Origin: Ascochyta rabiei
Taxonomy: Eukaryota; Ascomycota; Dothideomycetes; Pleosporales; Didymellaceae
Length of the DNA: 64,000 nt
Assembly: GCF_004011695.2 (NCBI RefSeq)
Contig: NC_082410.1
Coordinates: 186,001 to 250,000 of the forward strand
Direction of reading: 5' to 3'
The notes below the pieces were generated by a model. The model was not told the DNA's origin. It saw only the letters and a program-made list of their open reading frames with translations, and ran no database searches. Every line of letters starts with the position of its first letter. Position 1 is the first letter of the stretch. Shown here piece by piece: positions 20,927 to 28,810 of this stretch. The position numbers and the translations under genes are program-made.

Positions 20927-22267
20927 TCAAGGGTTAGCGTGGACGAAGTGTGCGCCCTGACAGGGAGAGTTGGCCTTCTTGAAAGCCTTTATCCGGTCGA
21001 GCATCCAGCCGGAAACGTACTTGTCGTCCTCTCGTGAGAGTCGTTGTTCACCAAGCCGGATGCTGTGCGATAACCTGCACTCTGTACCAGTGTGTTCGAA
21101 TTGCATGCACTTGCTGTCTTTCAGACAAGCTCTCTCGCACTCTTCGAAGGACTTGATAGGCACGCCCTTTTTGTGGACGACGTCGTCTGACATGTTCGAC
21201 CAGTCTTCAGCTTTGTCCTGGAGCCGTGGCTCGACGACAGTGAACAGCTCCTCGAACATCAGAGGGCGCTCTGGGTGCTTTCGAGCCTCTTCCCACTGCG
21301 AGAGGGCGGTGAAGTCGTGTTGGTGCAGATGGCGCATGGTCACGATGGCATCGCACCATTGCTCTGGTCCAAAGCGTATCGTGGCTGGCTTGTCGGCGTT
21401 GAACATTGGCCAGTAGCCACGGAGGGGCACGCCGCTTTTCTTCAGCACCTGCGCCAGCAGCTCGTCGCCGCAGCACGAGTCGGCGGCCTTCTCGCCGAAG
21501 AAGTGGGTGCCGGGGAAGTGGTGGTTCTCGGCGAACATGCGGCCACGGGCCATGAGTTTGCTCAGCGCAGCGCGAGACAGGACGAAGCCACTGCCGGCGT
21601 GGGCAAAGGGCGCCTTCTTCTTGGGCCGCACGGGAGAGCCGAAGTAGTGGGCGGAGGCGGGGTTGAAGCGGGCCAGGAAGCGGTAGAGGTTGTCGTAGTT
21701 GACGTACGTGTCGGTCTCGATGAAGAGGTACCAGTGCGAGTCTGGACGCAGGTAGGCGGTCCACTCCATCATGGGCAGGAACTTGTACTTGTCCAGCTTG
21801 CGGCCGTCCGGGGCCTTGGCGGGCGTGTGGTTGGCGGCCTGGATGCTGTCGTAGACGTCGAAGTCGGCGTTCGCCCACCGATACTCGGGGCGCAGGTGGG
21901 AGAGGGCGTCGACGAGGTCGAATCCCTGGACGCTGGCCTTGCGGTCGGAGAAGAGGAGCAGGTCCTGCTTGCAGCGGCCGAGGCGGTTCAGGTACGCGGG
22001 CAGCTCCGTGGCCGCCTCGCCGGCGCCCGTCTTGACGACGACGGTGACGTCCTCCATGGCGCCGGCGCTGAAGGGCGAGCATTCCTCTCCAAAGCGCATC
22101 GTGACCTGCTCTGGGCGCGCCTGCCCGTCGTCGTCATACCCACGCCGCCCGTACGGGGCCAGGTCTGGCAGCGCCGAGGATGCGTAGAGGACACACAGGA
22201 GCACCGCCGCGCACAGCAGGCGCAGCGGCGTGAGGCGCACCACGGTGGTCGAGAGCCGAAACCCCAT
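20927..22267 (-). CDS. GT31-type (fringe/C1GALT-like) glycosyltransferase with PAN-like tail
   Basis: The ATG at 22267 gives 446 residues; the frame upstream is open but runs into an AT-rich repeat. Residues 16-34 are hydrophobic after a short basic N-terminus, the type II signal-anchor pattern of a Golgi enzyme. The catalytic part contains WYLFIETDTYVNYDNLYRF, with the DxD-like metal site at about 184-188, preceded by KYKFLPMMEWTAYLRPDSHW and followed by HAGSGFVLSRAALSKLM, as in fringe and core-1 beta-1,3-galactosyltransferases. CCGDELLAQVLKKSGVPLRG matches the family's C-terminal acceptor region. The last 90 residues contain spaced Cys (CERACLKDSKCMQFEHTG..C), a PAN/apple-like pattern. The donor sugar is not predictable. 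Confidence 0.82.
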   Translation of the reverse strand: MGFRLSTTVVRLTPLRLLCAAVLLCVLYASSALPDLAPYGRRGYDDDGQARPEQVTMRFGEECSPFSAGAMEDVTVVVKTGAGEAATELPAYLNRLGRCKQDLLLFSDRKASVQGFDLVDALSHLRPEYRWANADFDVYDSIQAANHTPAKAPDGRKLDKYKFLPMMEWTAYLRPDSHWYLFIETDTYVNYDNLYRFLARFNPASAHYFGSPVRPKKKAPFAHAGSGFVLSRAALSKLMARGRMFAENHHFPGTHFFGEKAADSCCGDELLAQVLKKSGVPLRGYWPMFNADKPATIRFGPEQWCDAIVTMRHLHQHDFTALSQWEEARKHPERPLMFEELFTVVEPRLQDKAEDWSNMSDDVVHKKGVPIKSFEECERACLKDSKCMQFEHTGTECRLSHSIRLGEQRLSREDDKYVSGWMLDRIKAFKKANSPCQGAHFVHANP

Positions 22268-22371
22268 CGCATGGTGGTGGGACGACTGACAGACGCCGTC
22301 TCCTTTCGACAAGGCTTGAAGGGCCCATGCGCAGCCAGCCCGCCTCTCTTTTTGACAGCATCGACACCGCC

Positions 22372-22706
22372 TAGCACGCCTCTTTTGATAGAATTGATAC
22401 AATAATAACACGCCACTTTTTAAAGAATTGATACAATAATAACACGCCACTTCTTAAAGAATTAATAACACGCCTCTTTTAATACATTTAATGACACGCC
22501 TCTTTTGATAGAATTGATACAATAATAACACGCCACTTTTTAAAGAATTAATAACACGCCTCTTTTAATACAATACTAACACGCCTCTTTGGATAGAATT
22601 GATAACACGCCAATAGAATTGATACAATAATAACACGCCTCTTTTAATAGAATTGATAAAACATCTCTTTAAATACAATACTAACACGCCTCTTTTAATA
22701 CAAAAA
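22372..22706. repeat. AT-rich minisatellite with AACACGCCTCTTTT core
   Basis: About 335 bp of irregular units of roughly 20-37 bp. Each starts with a variant of AACACGCC[T/A]CTTTT followed by GATAGAATTGATACAATAAT or a shortened form; about a dozen copies. It starts about 105 bp upstream of the GT31 start codon and ends about 80 bp past the stop codon of the dehydrogenase at 22784. Confidence 0.95.
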
Positions 22707-22783
22707 GTAGTAACAACTATTCACTTGCTATATAGTAATTAATCACAAATCTGCTCCACACCTCAAAGCAAAAGCAGACACAT

Positions 22784-23935
22784 TCAAACAATGACATGGA
22801 GTAGCTCCTCCCCCTGAAGCTGCCTCTCCACGTTCTCTGCCATCTCCTCGTACCATATCGTCATCCTACCCTCCTCGACGTAGCCCATGTGCGGTGTCAA
22901 CAGTACTCTGCTCTTCCCCTTCACATCCCACTCTTCGTTCCGCCAGGGACTGTCAGCTGGCAGCGGTTCCATGTCGAATACGTCGAGCGCGGCGCCGCCT
23001 ATGCGACCGCTGCGAAGTGTGTCGAGAAGTGCTGCTTCATCTACAAGAGGGCCGCGCGATGTGTTCACCAGCAATCCAGAGGGCTTCATCCACTCCAATT
23101 CTTTCGTGCTCACAATGCCCCTTGAGCGCTCACTGAGCACATAGTGCAGTGAGACCACGTCGGATTTCTTGAACACCTCTTCCTTGCTGACCACCCTGAA
23201 TGTCTTCTCATCGTCAGCAACCATGCCTCCTCCTGTGACCGGCAGTCCTGCTTCTTCAGCGAGCAGATCCGCCTTCTCCTGCGTGAGGTTTGTGCTCCAG
23301 CAGACAATCCTCATCCCAAACGCAAGCACGCCCACCCGTGCCACGTGCGATCCAATCCTTCCCATCCCCACCAGCCCCAACGTCTTCCCCTGCAAGCCCA
23401 TCGCCAGCCCAGTCTGCCAACCTTTCGGCCCACCCTTACCCTTCACCACCGCATCATCGGCAGCCACGTTCCTCGCCAGCGCTAGAATCAACGCCCACAC
23501 ATGCTGCGTTGTCGGGTGTCCACCACCCTGCGTCACCGGCAGTGAGCGCGGGGACTGTCCGCTTCCCTTGCCGTCCGTCCGGCCTTTGCCCGGCGCAGCG
23601 CAAACCGTGATACCGAGCTCTTTCATCGTCGCGAGATCCCAGCTTTCAAACTTGCCGCCTGTACCGAATATCGTCTTCAGATTCGGAAGCTGCCGCAGTA
23701 GTGCCCCCGGAAACGCGGTGCGCTCCCGCATCGTGACAAGAACGGAGAAGGGCCGCAGGCGCTCGACCAGAGCTTGGCGCTCGCCATCGGTTGTTTTGGG
23801 GTGCGTGTAGGATGGGAGTGTGTCGTTAAAGACTGTGATTTGGACTGAGGAGGCTGGGAGGTGCCCGAGGTGCTGGAGCGCGATGTTGTGATAGTCGTCT
23901 AAAACAGCGAGCTTGATGGGTTGTGAGGACGCCAT
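22784..23935 (-). CDS. D-isomer-specific 2-hydroxyacid dehydrogenase
   Basis: A single exon of 383 residues. The NAD(P)-binding Rossmann motif is GLVGMGRIG (188-195 region). The catalytic residues of the family are all visible: Arg294 in NTSRGPLVDE, Glu323 in FDMEPLP and His349 in TPHMGY. The sequence DDYHNIA near the N-terminus and the catalytic-domain segment IFGTGGKFESWDL are typical of fungal members. These enzymes interconvert D-2-hydroxy acids and 2-oxo acids with NAD(P)H in the cytosol. A Gly/Pro-rich insertion at about 115-142 (GKGRTDGKGSGQSPR..QGGGHP) is unusual and could be an unspliced in-frame intron, though no strong GT..AG pair was confirmed. A TATA-like ATATATAT at about 24015-24022 and a CCAAT box at 24004-24008 lie 70-90 bp upstream. 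Confidence 0.87.
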   Translation of the reverse strand: MASSQPIKLAVLDDYHNIALQHLGHLPASSVQITVFNDTLPSYTHPKTTDGERQALVERLRPFSVLVTMRERTAFPGALLRQLPNLKTIFGTGGKFESWDLATMKELGITVCAAPGKGRTDGKGSGQSPRSLPVTQGGGHPTTQHVWALILALARNVAADDAVVKGKGGPKGWQTGLAMGLQGKTLGLVGMGRIGSHVARVGVLAFGMRIVCWSTNLTQEKADLLAEEAGLPVTGGGMVADDEKTFRVVSKEEVFKKSDVVSLHYVLSERSRGIVSTKELEWMKPSGLLVNTSRGPLVDEAALLDTLRSGRIGGAALDVFDMEPLPADSPWRNEEWDVKGKSRVLLTPHMGYVEEGRMTIWYEEMAENVERQLQGEELLHVIV

Positions 23936-24732
23936 GTCTTTCTTGTCAAGTGAATGCCAGTCCGGAGGTGTCGAGGGAAGTGGTGGGAGGTGTTGTTTAG
24001 TATGACCAATGGGAGATATATATCCGACTCGGTAACATGACTCGGCATTTGATCATGAGCTCAACCGTGAGTCTTCGTGGTGTGTCGTCAACAGGCAAAA
24101 ACAGACATTTGCTGTGGACTTGGATCTTGACTTTTCGCCACGCGACTGCACACCATGTCATTCCTATCGCCAATTCATCTGTAGAGATGGAATTGTGTAC
24201 ATGGATGATGTGGTGCAATGTGATGTCGAAGGTCCGGGAGCGGGGAAAAGTGGGGCCTCATCACGACGTCCTTCTCACGACACCAAAGCCTCAACCCCAA
24301 CTAACGGATCTCTAGGTGAACAGCGTCCGCAATGCCCTCCCTTACAAGGAATTTCTTGTTCAACAACATCTGCTGTTTAGACCGCAACGATGCTTGTTTT
24401 CCTACAACGAGACAAAACCCCGAACTTGCGGTACTCGAGCTCCGTGCCTTGCGTGCCAGCAGGGTCTCATCGCAGCTCGTACGCGCATGTGAAGGCTTAA
24501 CTACTCAGCTCAGTGGTTCTGACGCGAAATGAGCGTTGGATATTCATGCGAGGTTCTGTATAACACGGCTGCCACGCAGTCAGTAAGTAAGGGATGATGT
24601 GTCACGCAGTTTTCTCATTCCACCTAAAACCACGACAACTGGCCCTCCTGCGCCGACTCAGCTACTAGACTTCGTCGCTCCTTATCTCTTACTTTCCAGT
24701 CTGCACACTCATTCCTTACTATAGCAACCACG
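23936..24732. promoter_or_regulatory. Divergent intergenic region of dehydrogenase and secreted protein
   Basis: About 800 bp between two divergent genes. CCAAT at 24004-24008 and a TATA-like run at about 24015-24022 sit close to the minus-strand start. Upstream of the plus-strand start there is a pyrimidine-rich leader (about 24640-24730). No gene was recognised between them. Confidence 0.4.
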
Positions 24733-26077
24733 ATGCTTTCATTTTCCCTGCTTCTCGGCGTCACCTCAGTCATTTCCCATCTGCCACGCTCATTTGCAGC
24801 TGTCCAGCAACTTCCTCACCAAGTCTACAACATCACGGGAGTCGAACCACCGCTCGCTGTAGCTGCAGTCACGGCCACTGTGAACATCACCACCACTGAT
24901 ACTTCCACTATCACAGCCACGACAATAGCCACAAGCGTCATCACGACCACGCTACCCCCTCCCCCTCCCCCAGTCAGTACGCTCACTGTGATCTACCCAT
25001 CTTCCGACGCTGTTCCGGTCGAAGTGACATCAATCAGCCAGGTGGTCACTTCTTACATCCCTGAAGCGACCTGGTGCATTGGGCCCGCGCTTTACTTCGC
25101 TTCTGTCCCCGGAGCACCCTTCTTCAACGGATCGGCAAACGTGACTCAATATGTGTCTGGATCGAGCAGCTGCGGAGTGGAGTATTCCACAACAACAACG
25201 ACCATCTGCGCAACAACACTCACAGGACTTGCGTCCAAGGTCACAGTGTCAGAGTGTGACCAAGAGATCACCTTCTCCAGCGAGTGCGGCTACACATTGG
25301 AAACGCCAACACCTACCCCTGCTACAACCAGCCCGTCTGCCCTCATCACAGCCGCACCGACTGTGCGCAGGCTGATGACGTACTGGCTTGCACCATGGCA
25401 GTCACTGACAGCAGGCGAGGCACCGTCTGACGTGGACGTCAAAGTCTGCACGGTGCTCGACGATGGGAATATGAAGTGCCAGCGGTACCAAGAAGTCTGG
25501 GAGATAGTCGTCGTCACCTCAACAGTCACGACCTCGTTTCCCGTAACCTTTTCGAGGACGTTGTCAGGCCCGGGCGCACTGATCTTCGACTCCAGCACAT
25601 CGTACATCAACAGCACGACCGAGTTCATCAGCCTTTCAAAGACGCTGCGTCTCGAGACTGAAGTCACGATCGAGAGCACCAGCACCGTCACGAGGTCAGT
25701 GGTGGACCCGAGTCTGACCTCGCAGGAGCCGGCGTCCACCATGACCATCACGCGACATCTCGAGCACGTGTCGAGGTGAGTTGGACACCGACTGCTCATG
25801 ACGTGGCTAATGTTCTGGCAGCACTCCTCAACCTGCGTCCAGCAGTTCACCAGAAACTACACCAAGCACTAGCCTTGCAGACGCTTCCAGCACAGCAGAT
25901 ATCCCTAGCAGCAGTAGCAGCAGCAGCAGCAGCAGTAGCACAACCAACGAATCCAGCAGCACCCCCGAGCCCACGACGACCGTGCTGATAACGACCACCA
26001 TCACGTCACGCCGCACCAGCACCGTGACCAAAACGCGCCCACGCTCGCGCTCCGGCGCCGTGACCATCAGCGCCTGA
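24733..26077 (+). CDS. Secreted Ser/Thr-rich cell-surface protein
   Basis: Two exons, 24733..25775 and 25822..26077, joined across a 46-bp intron (GTGAGT..GGCAG), give 432 residues. Splicing removes a stop at 25777 and continues in a Ser-rich frame. Residues 1-22 look like a signal peptide (LSFSLLLGVTSVISHL, cleavage after SFAA). The mature part is dominated by Thr, Ser and Val with a Pro run (PPPPPP near 76-82), several N-x-S/T sites and a central Cys-containing segment (C114, C141, C153, C168, C177 region), suggesting a small disulphide domain between O-glycosylated stalks. The C-terminus has about 13 Ser coded by an AGC/AGT run and ends in a basic Ser/Thr stretch; no clear GPI hydrophobic tail is seen. 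Probably a wall or extracellular mannoprotein; no family assigned. Confidence 0.8.
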
Positions 26078-26460
26078 ACAGCGCGTGTCGTAGCGTCAGA
26101 ACCAGAAAGGGGAACCTCTCCTATTTCTTATTTTTTTTCTTCTTCTTCTCCTTGTTTTCGTTTCCGTTGATAGAGTGCCCAGAGTGCCCAGTCGACAGGT
26201 TCGCAGGCAAGCCGTGGTCGGGGTGGTGGGGGTGGTTGTGGTGGTCGGGTAGTGGGGTAGTGTAGTGTGTTGAATACAGGATACCTGTGTACTCGTTTCC
26301 ACCGCCTAGCTAGTCCCACGCCCATGATGCAGCTACGATGCGCAGACGGCGAACAACAAAACGGCGTGTGTGTTTGTGTTCCTGCTGGGTGTGTGTGTGG
26401 GGGGGTTTGTTTGCGAGGGATGTCTGGGACGTGTGGTGGGTAGGGGTGAGGTGGATCGCG

Positions 26461-26590
26461 TAGTGGAGAAAGGGAGGAGAAGATGACAAGGTGGATTCTA
26501 TCATTAGATGTGTGCCTTTATATAATGCTATACTAGATGTTAAATATAAAAATATATGTCTAGGTACCATGTATAACGCTCTAGCGCTAT
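26461..26590. repeat. Diverged direct repeat, copy A (AT-rich)
   Basis: Begins TAGTGGAGAAAG and runs to TCTAGCG. It aligns with copy B at 26721 over about 125 bp with small indels. Differences in the best-aligned part are mostly G-to-A or C-to-T in this copy. Confidence 0.65.
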
Positions 26591-26720
26591 AACCATTAAT
26601 GTTTTAACAGCACATATTGTAGTATTAGAATTTTTTTTAAAATAAACTCACTTTTCTTTTTCTTTCTGTTTTTAGGGTAAGGAGCACCTAAAATAAGTAG
26701 TAGAGGCGAGACAAACTAAG

Positions 26721-26840
26721 TAGTGGAGAAAGAGAGAAGAAGAGAAGAGACTGGGTTTATCGATAGTGTGTGAGTTGATGCGGTGCTATGCTGGGTATCA
26801 AATGCAAATGTGTAGGTGCTATGTACAACAACGCCCGAGC
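26721..26840. repeat. Diverged direct repeat, copy B
   Basis: Begins TAGTGGAGAAAG and ends near CCGAGCG, just downstream of the carrier gene's stop codon at 26855 (minus strand), so it likely forms that gene's 3' UTR. It is less AT-rich than copy A. Confidence 0.65.
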
Positions 26841-26854
26841 GTAGGGAAATTCTG

Positions 26855-28153
26855 TCACCGCAGCAGGATTTTCGAATCCGCGCGGTCAATCGTCACCTCC
26901 TCGTCGTTTTCAAACGAGTACTTGCGGCGCACGAGCTCGAAGACGATGAGGCCCGCGCTCGTGCTGGGGACTTGGCGGATGGTGTTGCCCCAGAAGTCCT
27001 TGTACAGGTACTTTCTCCAGCCGCCGGCGCGCTTGGCGAGCGTCTTGCACTGGGCGAAGGTCTGCTCGTAGGCGTGGTAGTAGCGACGCATGATCTGGCC
27101 GGGGCGGGATTCTTCGTGGGCTTGGAAGTCGAGCGCTTCGAGGCGGCGGTAGTGCACGTCTTGGATCTCGGTGAGCGGGTGCTGGATGATTTGACTGGAG
27201 ACGCCTGCGGAGATGCCGGCCAGGAGGAGGAACGTGGGCTCGAGCGCAAAGTGGGGTTTGATGACGGGCCGGGTGTCGTGGTGGAGGTGCTCGTGGACGC
27301 TCAGCGGGGCAGGGTTGAGGATGGAGTCGCGGTGGGGGTGCTCGTGGACGCTCAGCGGGGCAGAGCCGAGGATGGAGTCGCGGGTGCGGGAGCCGTAGTG
27401 CCAGGCGACGAAGCTGTAGTAGCCTTGGCTCTTGACCGTCTCGAAGGCGCTGAAGAAGACGGCGGCGGCAAGCGCGTCTTTGCAGAGCGACAGCGACCAG
27501 CCGGCGAAGATACCCTGTAGGCCAATGGAGCGGAGCTTGTGGCCGGCGTAGTGCCACATGGTCTTGTACTTCCCATCGAGGAGGTCTGCGGTGCGGAAGC
27601 GCGTCTGCAGGGCGTCAAAGGGCGCGGCGACGATGGACTGGAAGCTGCCTGCAACCAGGCCGGCGGTGAAGGTCGTCGAGGGCGAGGGCGGCGGGTACAC
27701 GCGCTTCGTCTGGTGCGAGCTCGGCTCGTGGAGGCTCGACAAGCTGTGCAGGTAGACGGTGTACAAGACTGCGCCAATGCACGTGTTGGCCAGCAGGGGC
27801 GGCAGCACCTGGTTCGGGATGAAGGCCCAGCCCTCGGTGCGGACGGCGTGGGCGAGGATGGCGGGCGTCGTCGTCCTCCAGCTCCAGCGGGCGTGGGCGG
27901 CGATGTGGGGGTTGATGGCGCGCGCATAGCCCATGTAGTCGATCCTGCCGCGGAAGAAGGCCTTGACGGGCGCTCGGAAGTAGAAGGCGACCATGCGGGC
28001 GGCCACGGCGCGCATGCCGGCCGCCTGCACGCCCGTGGCGGGGGCCTTGTTGGGTTTCTGCGGCTCGAGTTGGTCGCCGGTGCCGTCGCTGCCGCCGCGG
28101 AGGGTGACCGGGAGGACTCCAGTGCGTCCATTGGCACTGGGATTGGTGGTCAT
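26855..28153 (-). CDS. Mitochondrial carrier (SLC25-like) protein
   Basis: The ATG at 28153 is the only Met start before the frame runs into a minisatellite; it gives 432 residues, longer than the usual 300. Carrier signatures are present though degenerate: PFDALQTRFRT (the P-x-D/E-x-x-x-x-R/K motif at the end of an odd helix) and HPLTEIQDVHYRR, with Gly-rich helices GLVAGSFQSIVAAPFDAL, IGLQGIFAGWSLSLCKDALA and LLLAGISAGVSSQIIQHPL. TVKSQGYYSF and FELVRRKYSF resemble helix ends. An internal 17-residue tandem duplication (SVHEHPHRDSILNPAPL) lies in a loop. The transported substrate is unknown. The gene is divergent from SPT16. Confidence 0.78.
   Translation of the reverse strand: MTTNPSANGRTGVLPVTLRGGSDGTGDQLEPQKPNKAPATGVQAAGMRAVAARMVAFYFRAPVKAFFRGRIDYMGYARAINPHIAAHARWSWRTTTPAILAHAVRTEGWAFIPNQVLPPLLANTCIGAVLYTVYLHSLSSLHEPSSHQTKRVYPPPSPSTTFTAGLVAGSFQSIVAAPFDALQTRFRTADLLDGKYKTMWHYAGHKLRSIGLQGIFAGWSLSLCKDALAAAVFFSAFETVKSQGYYSFVAWHYGSRTRDSILGSAPLSVHEHPHRDSILNPAPLSVHEHLHHDTRPVIKPHFALEPTFLLLAGISAGVSSQIIQHPLTEIQDVHYRRLEALDFQAHEESRPGQIMRRYYHAYEQTFAQCKTLAKRAGGWRKYLYKDFWGNTIRQVPSTSAGLIVFELVRRKYSFENDEEVTIDRADSKILLR
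27287..27388. repeat. 51-bp tandem duplication inside the carrier gene
   Basis: Two nearly identical 51-bp units, starting with GTGCTCGTGGACGCTCAGCG at 27287 and 27338, encode on the minus strand a duplicated 17-residue hydrophilic loop. The length is a multiple of three, so the frame is kept. Confidence 0.85.
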
Positions 28154-28194
28154 CGCATAGTGGGGGGCAGGTAAGGCGGTGGGCGATGCAGACA

Positions 28195-28497
28195 GGGGGA
28201 AGGTGCGTGCTGCAGACAGGTGAAGGTGAAGGTGCGTGCTGCAGACAGGTGAAGGTGAAGGTGCGTGCTGCACACAGGGGAAGGTGCGTGCTGCAGACAG
28301 GTAAAGGTGAAGGTGCGTGCTGCAGACTGGTAAAGGTGAAGGTGCGTGCTGTACACAGGGGAAGGTGCGTGCTGCAGACAGGTAAAGGTGAAGGTGCGTG
28401 CTGCAGACAGGTGAAGGTGAAGGTGAAGGTGCGTGCTGCACACAGGTAAAGGTGAAGGTGCGTGCTGCACACAGGTAAAGGTGAAGGTGCGTGCTGC
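28195..28497. repeat. GGTGAAGGTGCGTGCTGCAGACA minisatellite
   Basis: Eleven copies of a GTGCGTGCTGCA core separated by one to three GGTGAA/GGTAAA hexamers, so units are about 23, 29 or 35 bp. It begins about 40 bp upstream of the carrier ATG on the minus strand and lies in the shared promoter with SPT16. Unit lengths are all 2 modulo 3 and the array contains no stop in several frames, which produces long false open frames. Confidence 0.95.
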
Positions 28498-28810
28498 ACG
28501 CGGGCCTGTCACCGGTCGAGTCGACGTCGTGAAAGTCCGTCCAGGTCCGTCCAAGTCCGTCCAAGCCAGCCCAAGTCTGTCCGCGGTAAAGGCAACGTCA
28601 GTCTGCCAATCGAGGTGGGTCCTCCGCGTGGGGAAGCTCGGACCGGTCGCGGTTGCCTTGGCGCGACTGCAACGCGTTTGCTCATCGAGCACCACGCCGG
28701 CCGTCTTCTCTCATCGCCGCGCCCTCTCCACCCTCGCCCCCCCTCAACACCACCACCACCACCAGGCGCCGTGCACCTGCCAAAGGCCCCCGCGCTCGCC
28801 TTTCGCAACC
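28498..28810 (+). promoter_or_regulatory. SPT16-proximal part of shared promoter
   Basis: About 310 bp between the minisatellite and the SPT16 ATG. It contains GTCCGTCCAAGTCCG-type short repeats (28535-28580) and a pyrimidine/CCACCA-rich leader (28700-28770) immediately before the start. No TATA element was seen. Confidence 0.4.

Larger units (their letters stand above)
26078..26854. other. AT-rich intergenic region with a diverged duplication
   Basis: Between two converging genes. It contains a polypyrimidine run (26128-26155), a GT-rich stretch (about 26366-26412), and two diverged copies of a roughly 125-bp segment at 26461-26590 and 26721-26840 (listed separately). The part from 26510 to 26700 is very AT-rich. 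Confidence 0.6.

Noticed and set aside
21275..22405. Plus-strand open frame of 376 codons
   Set aside because: It is the antisense shadow of the GT31 gene; composition is Val/Gly/Glu-rich with no family motifs, while the minus frame has a membrane anchor and catalytic motifs.
22372..22706. CRISPR-like array
   Set aside because: Units are contiguous and irregular with no unique spacers, and the genome is eukaryotic; this is a minisatellite.
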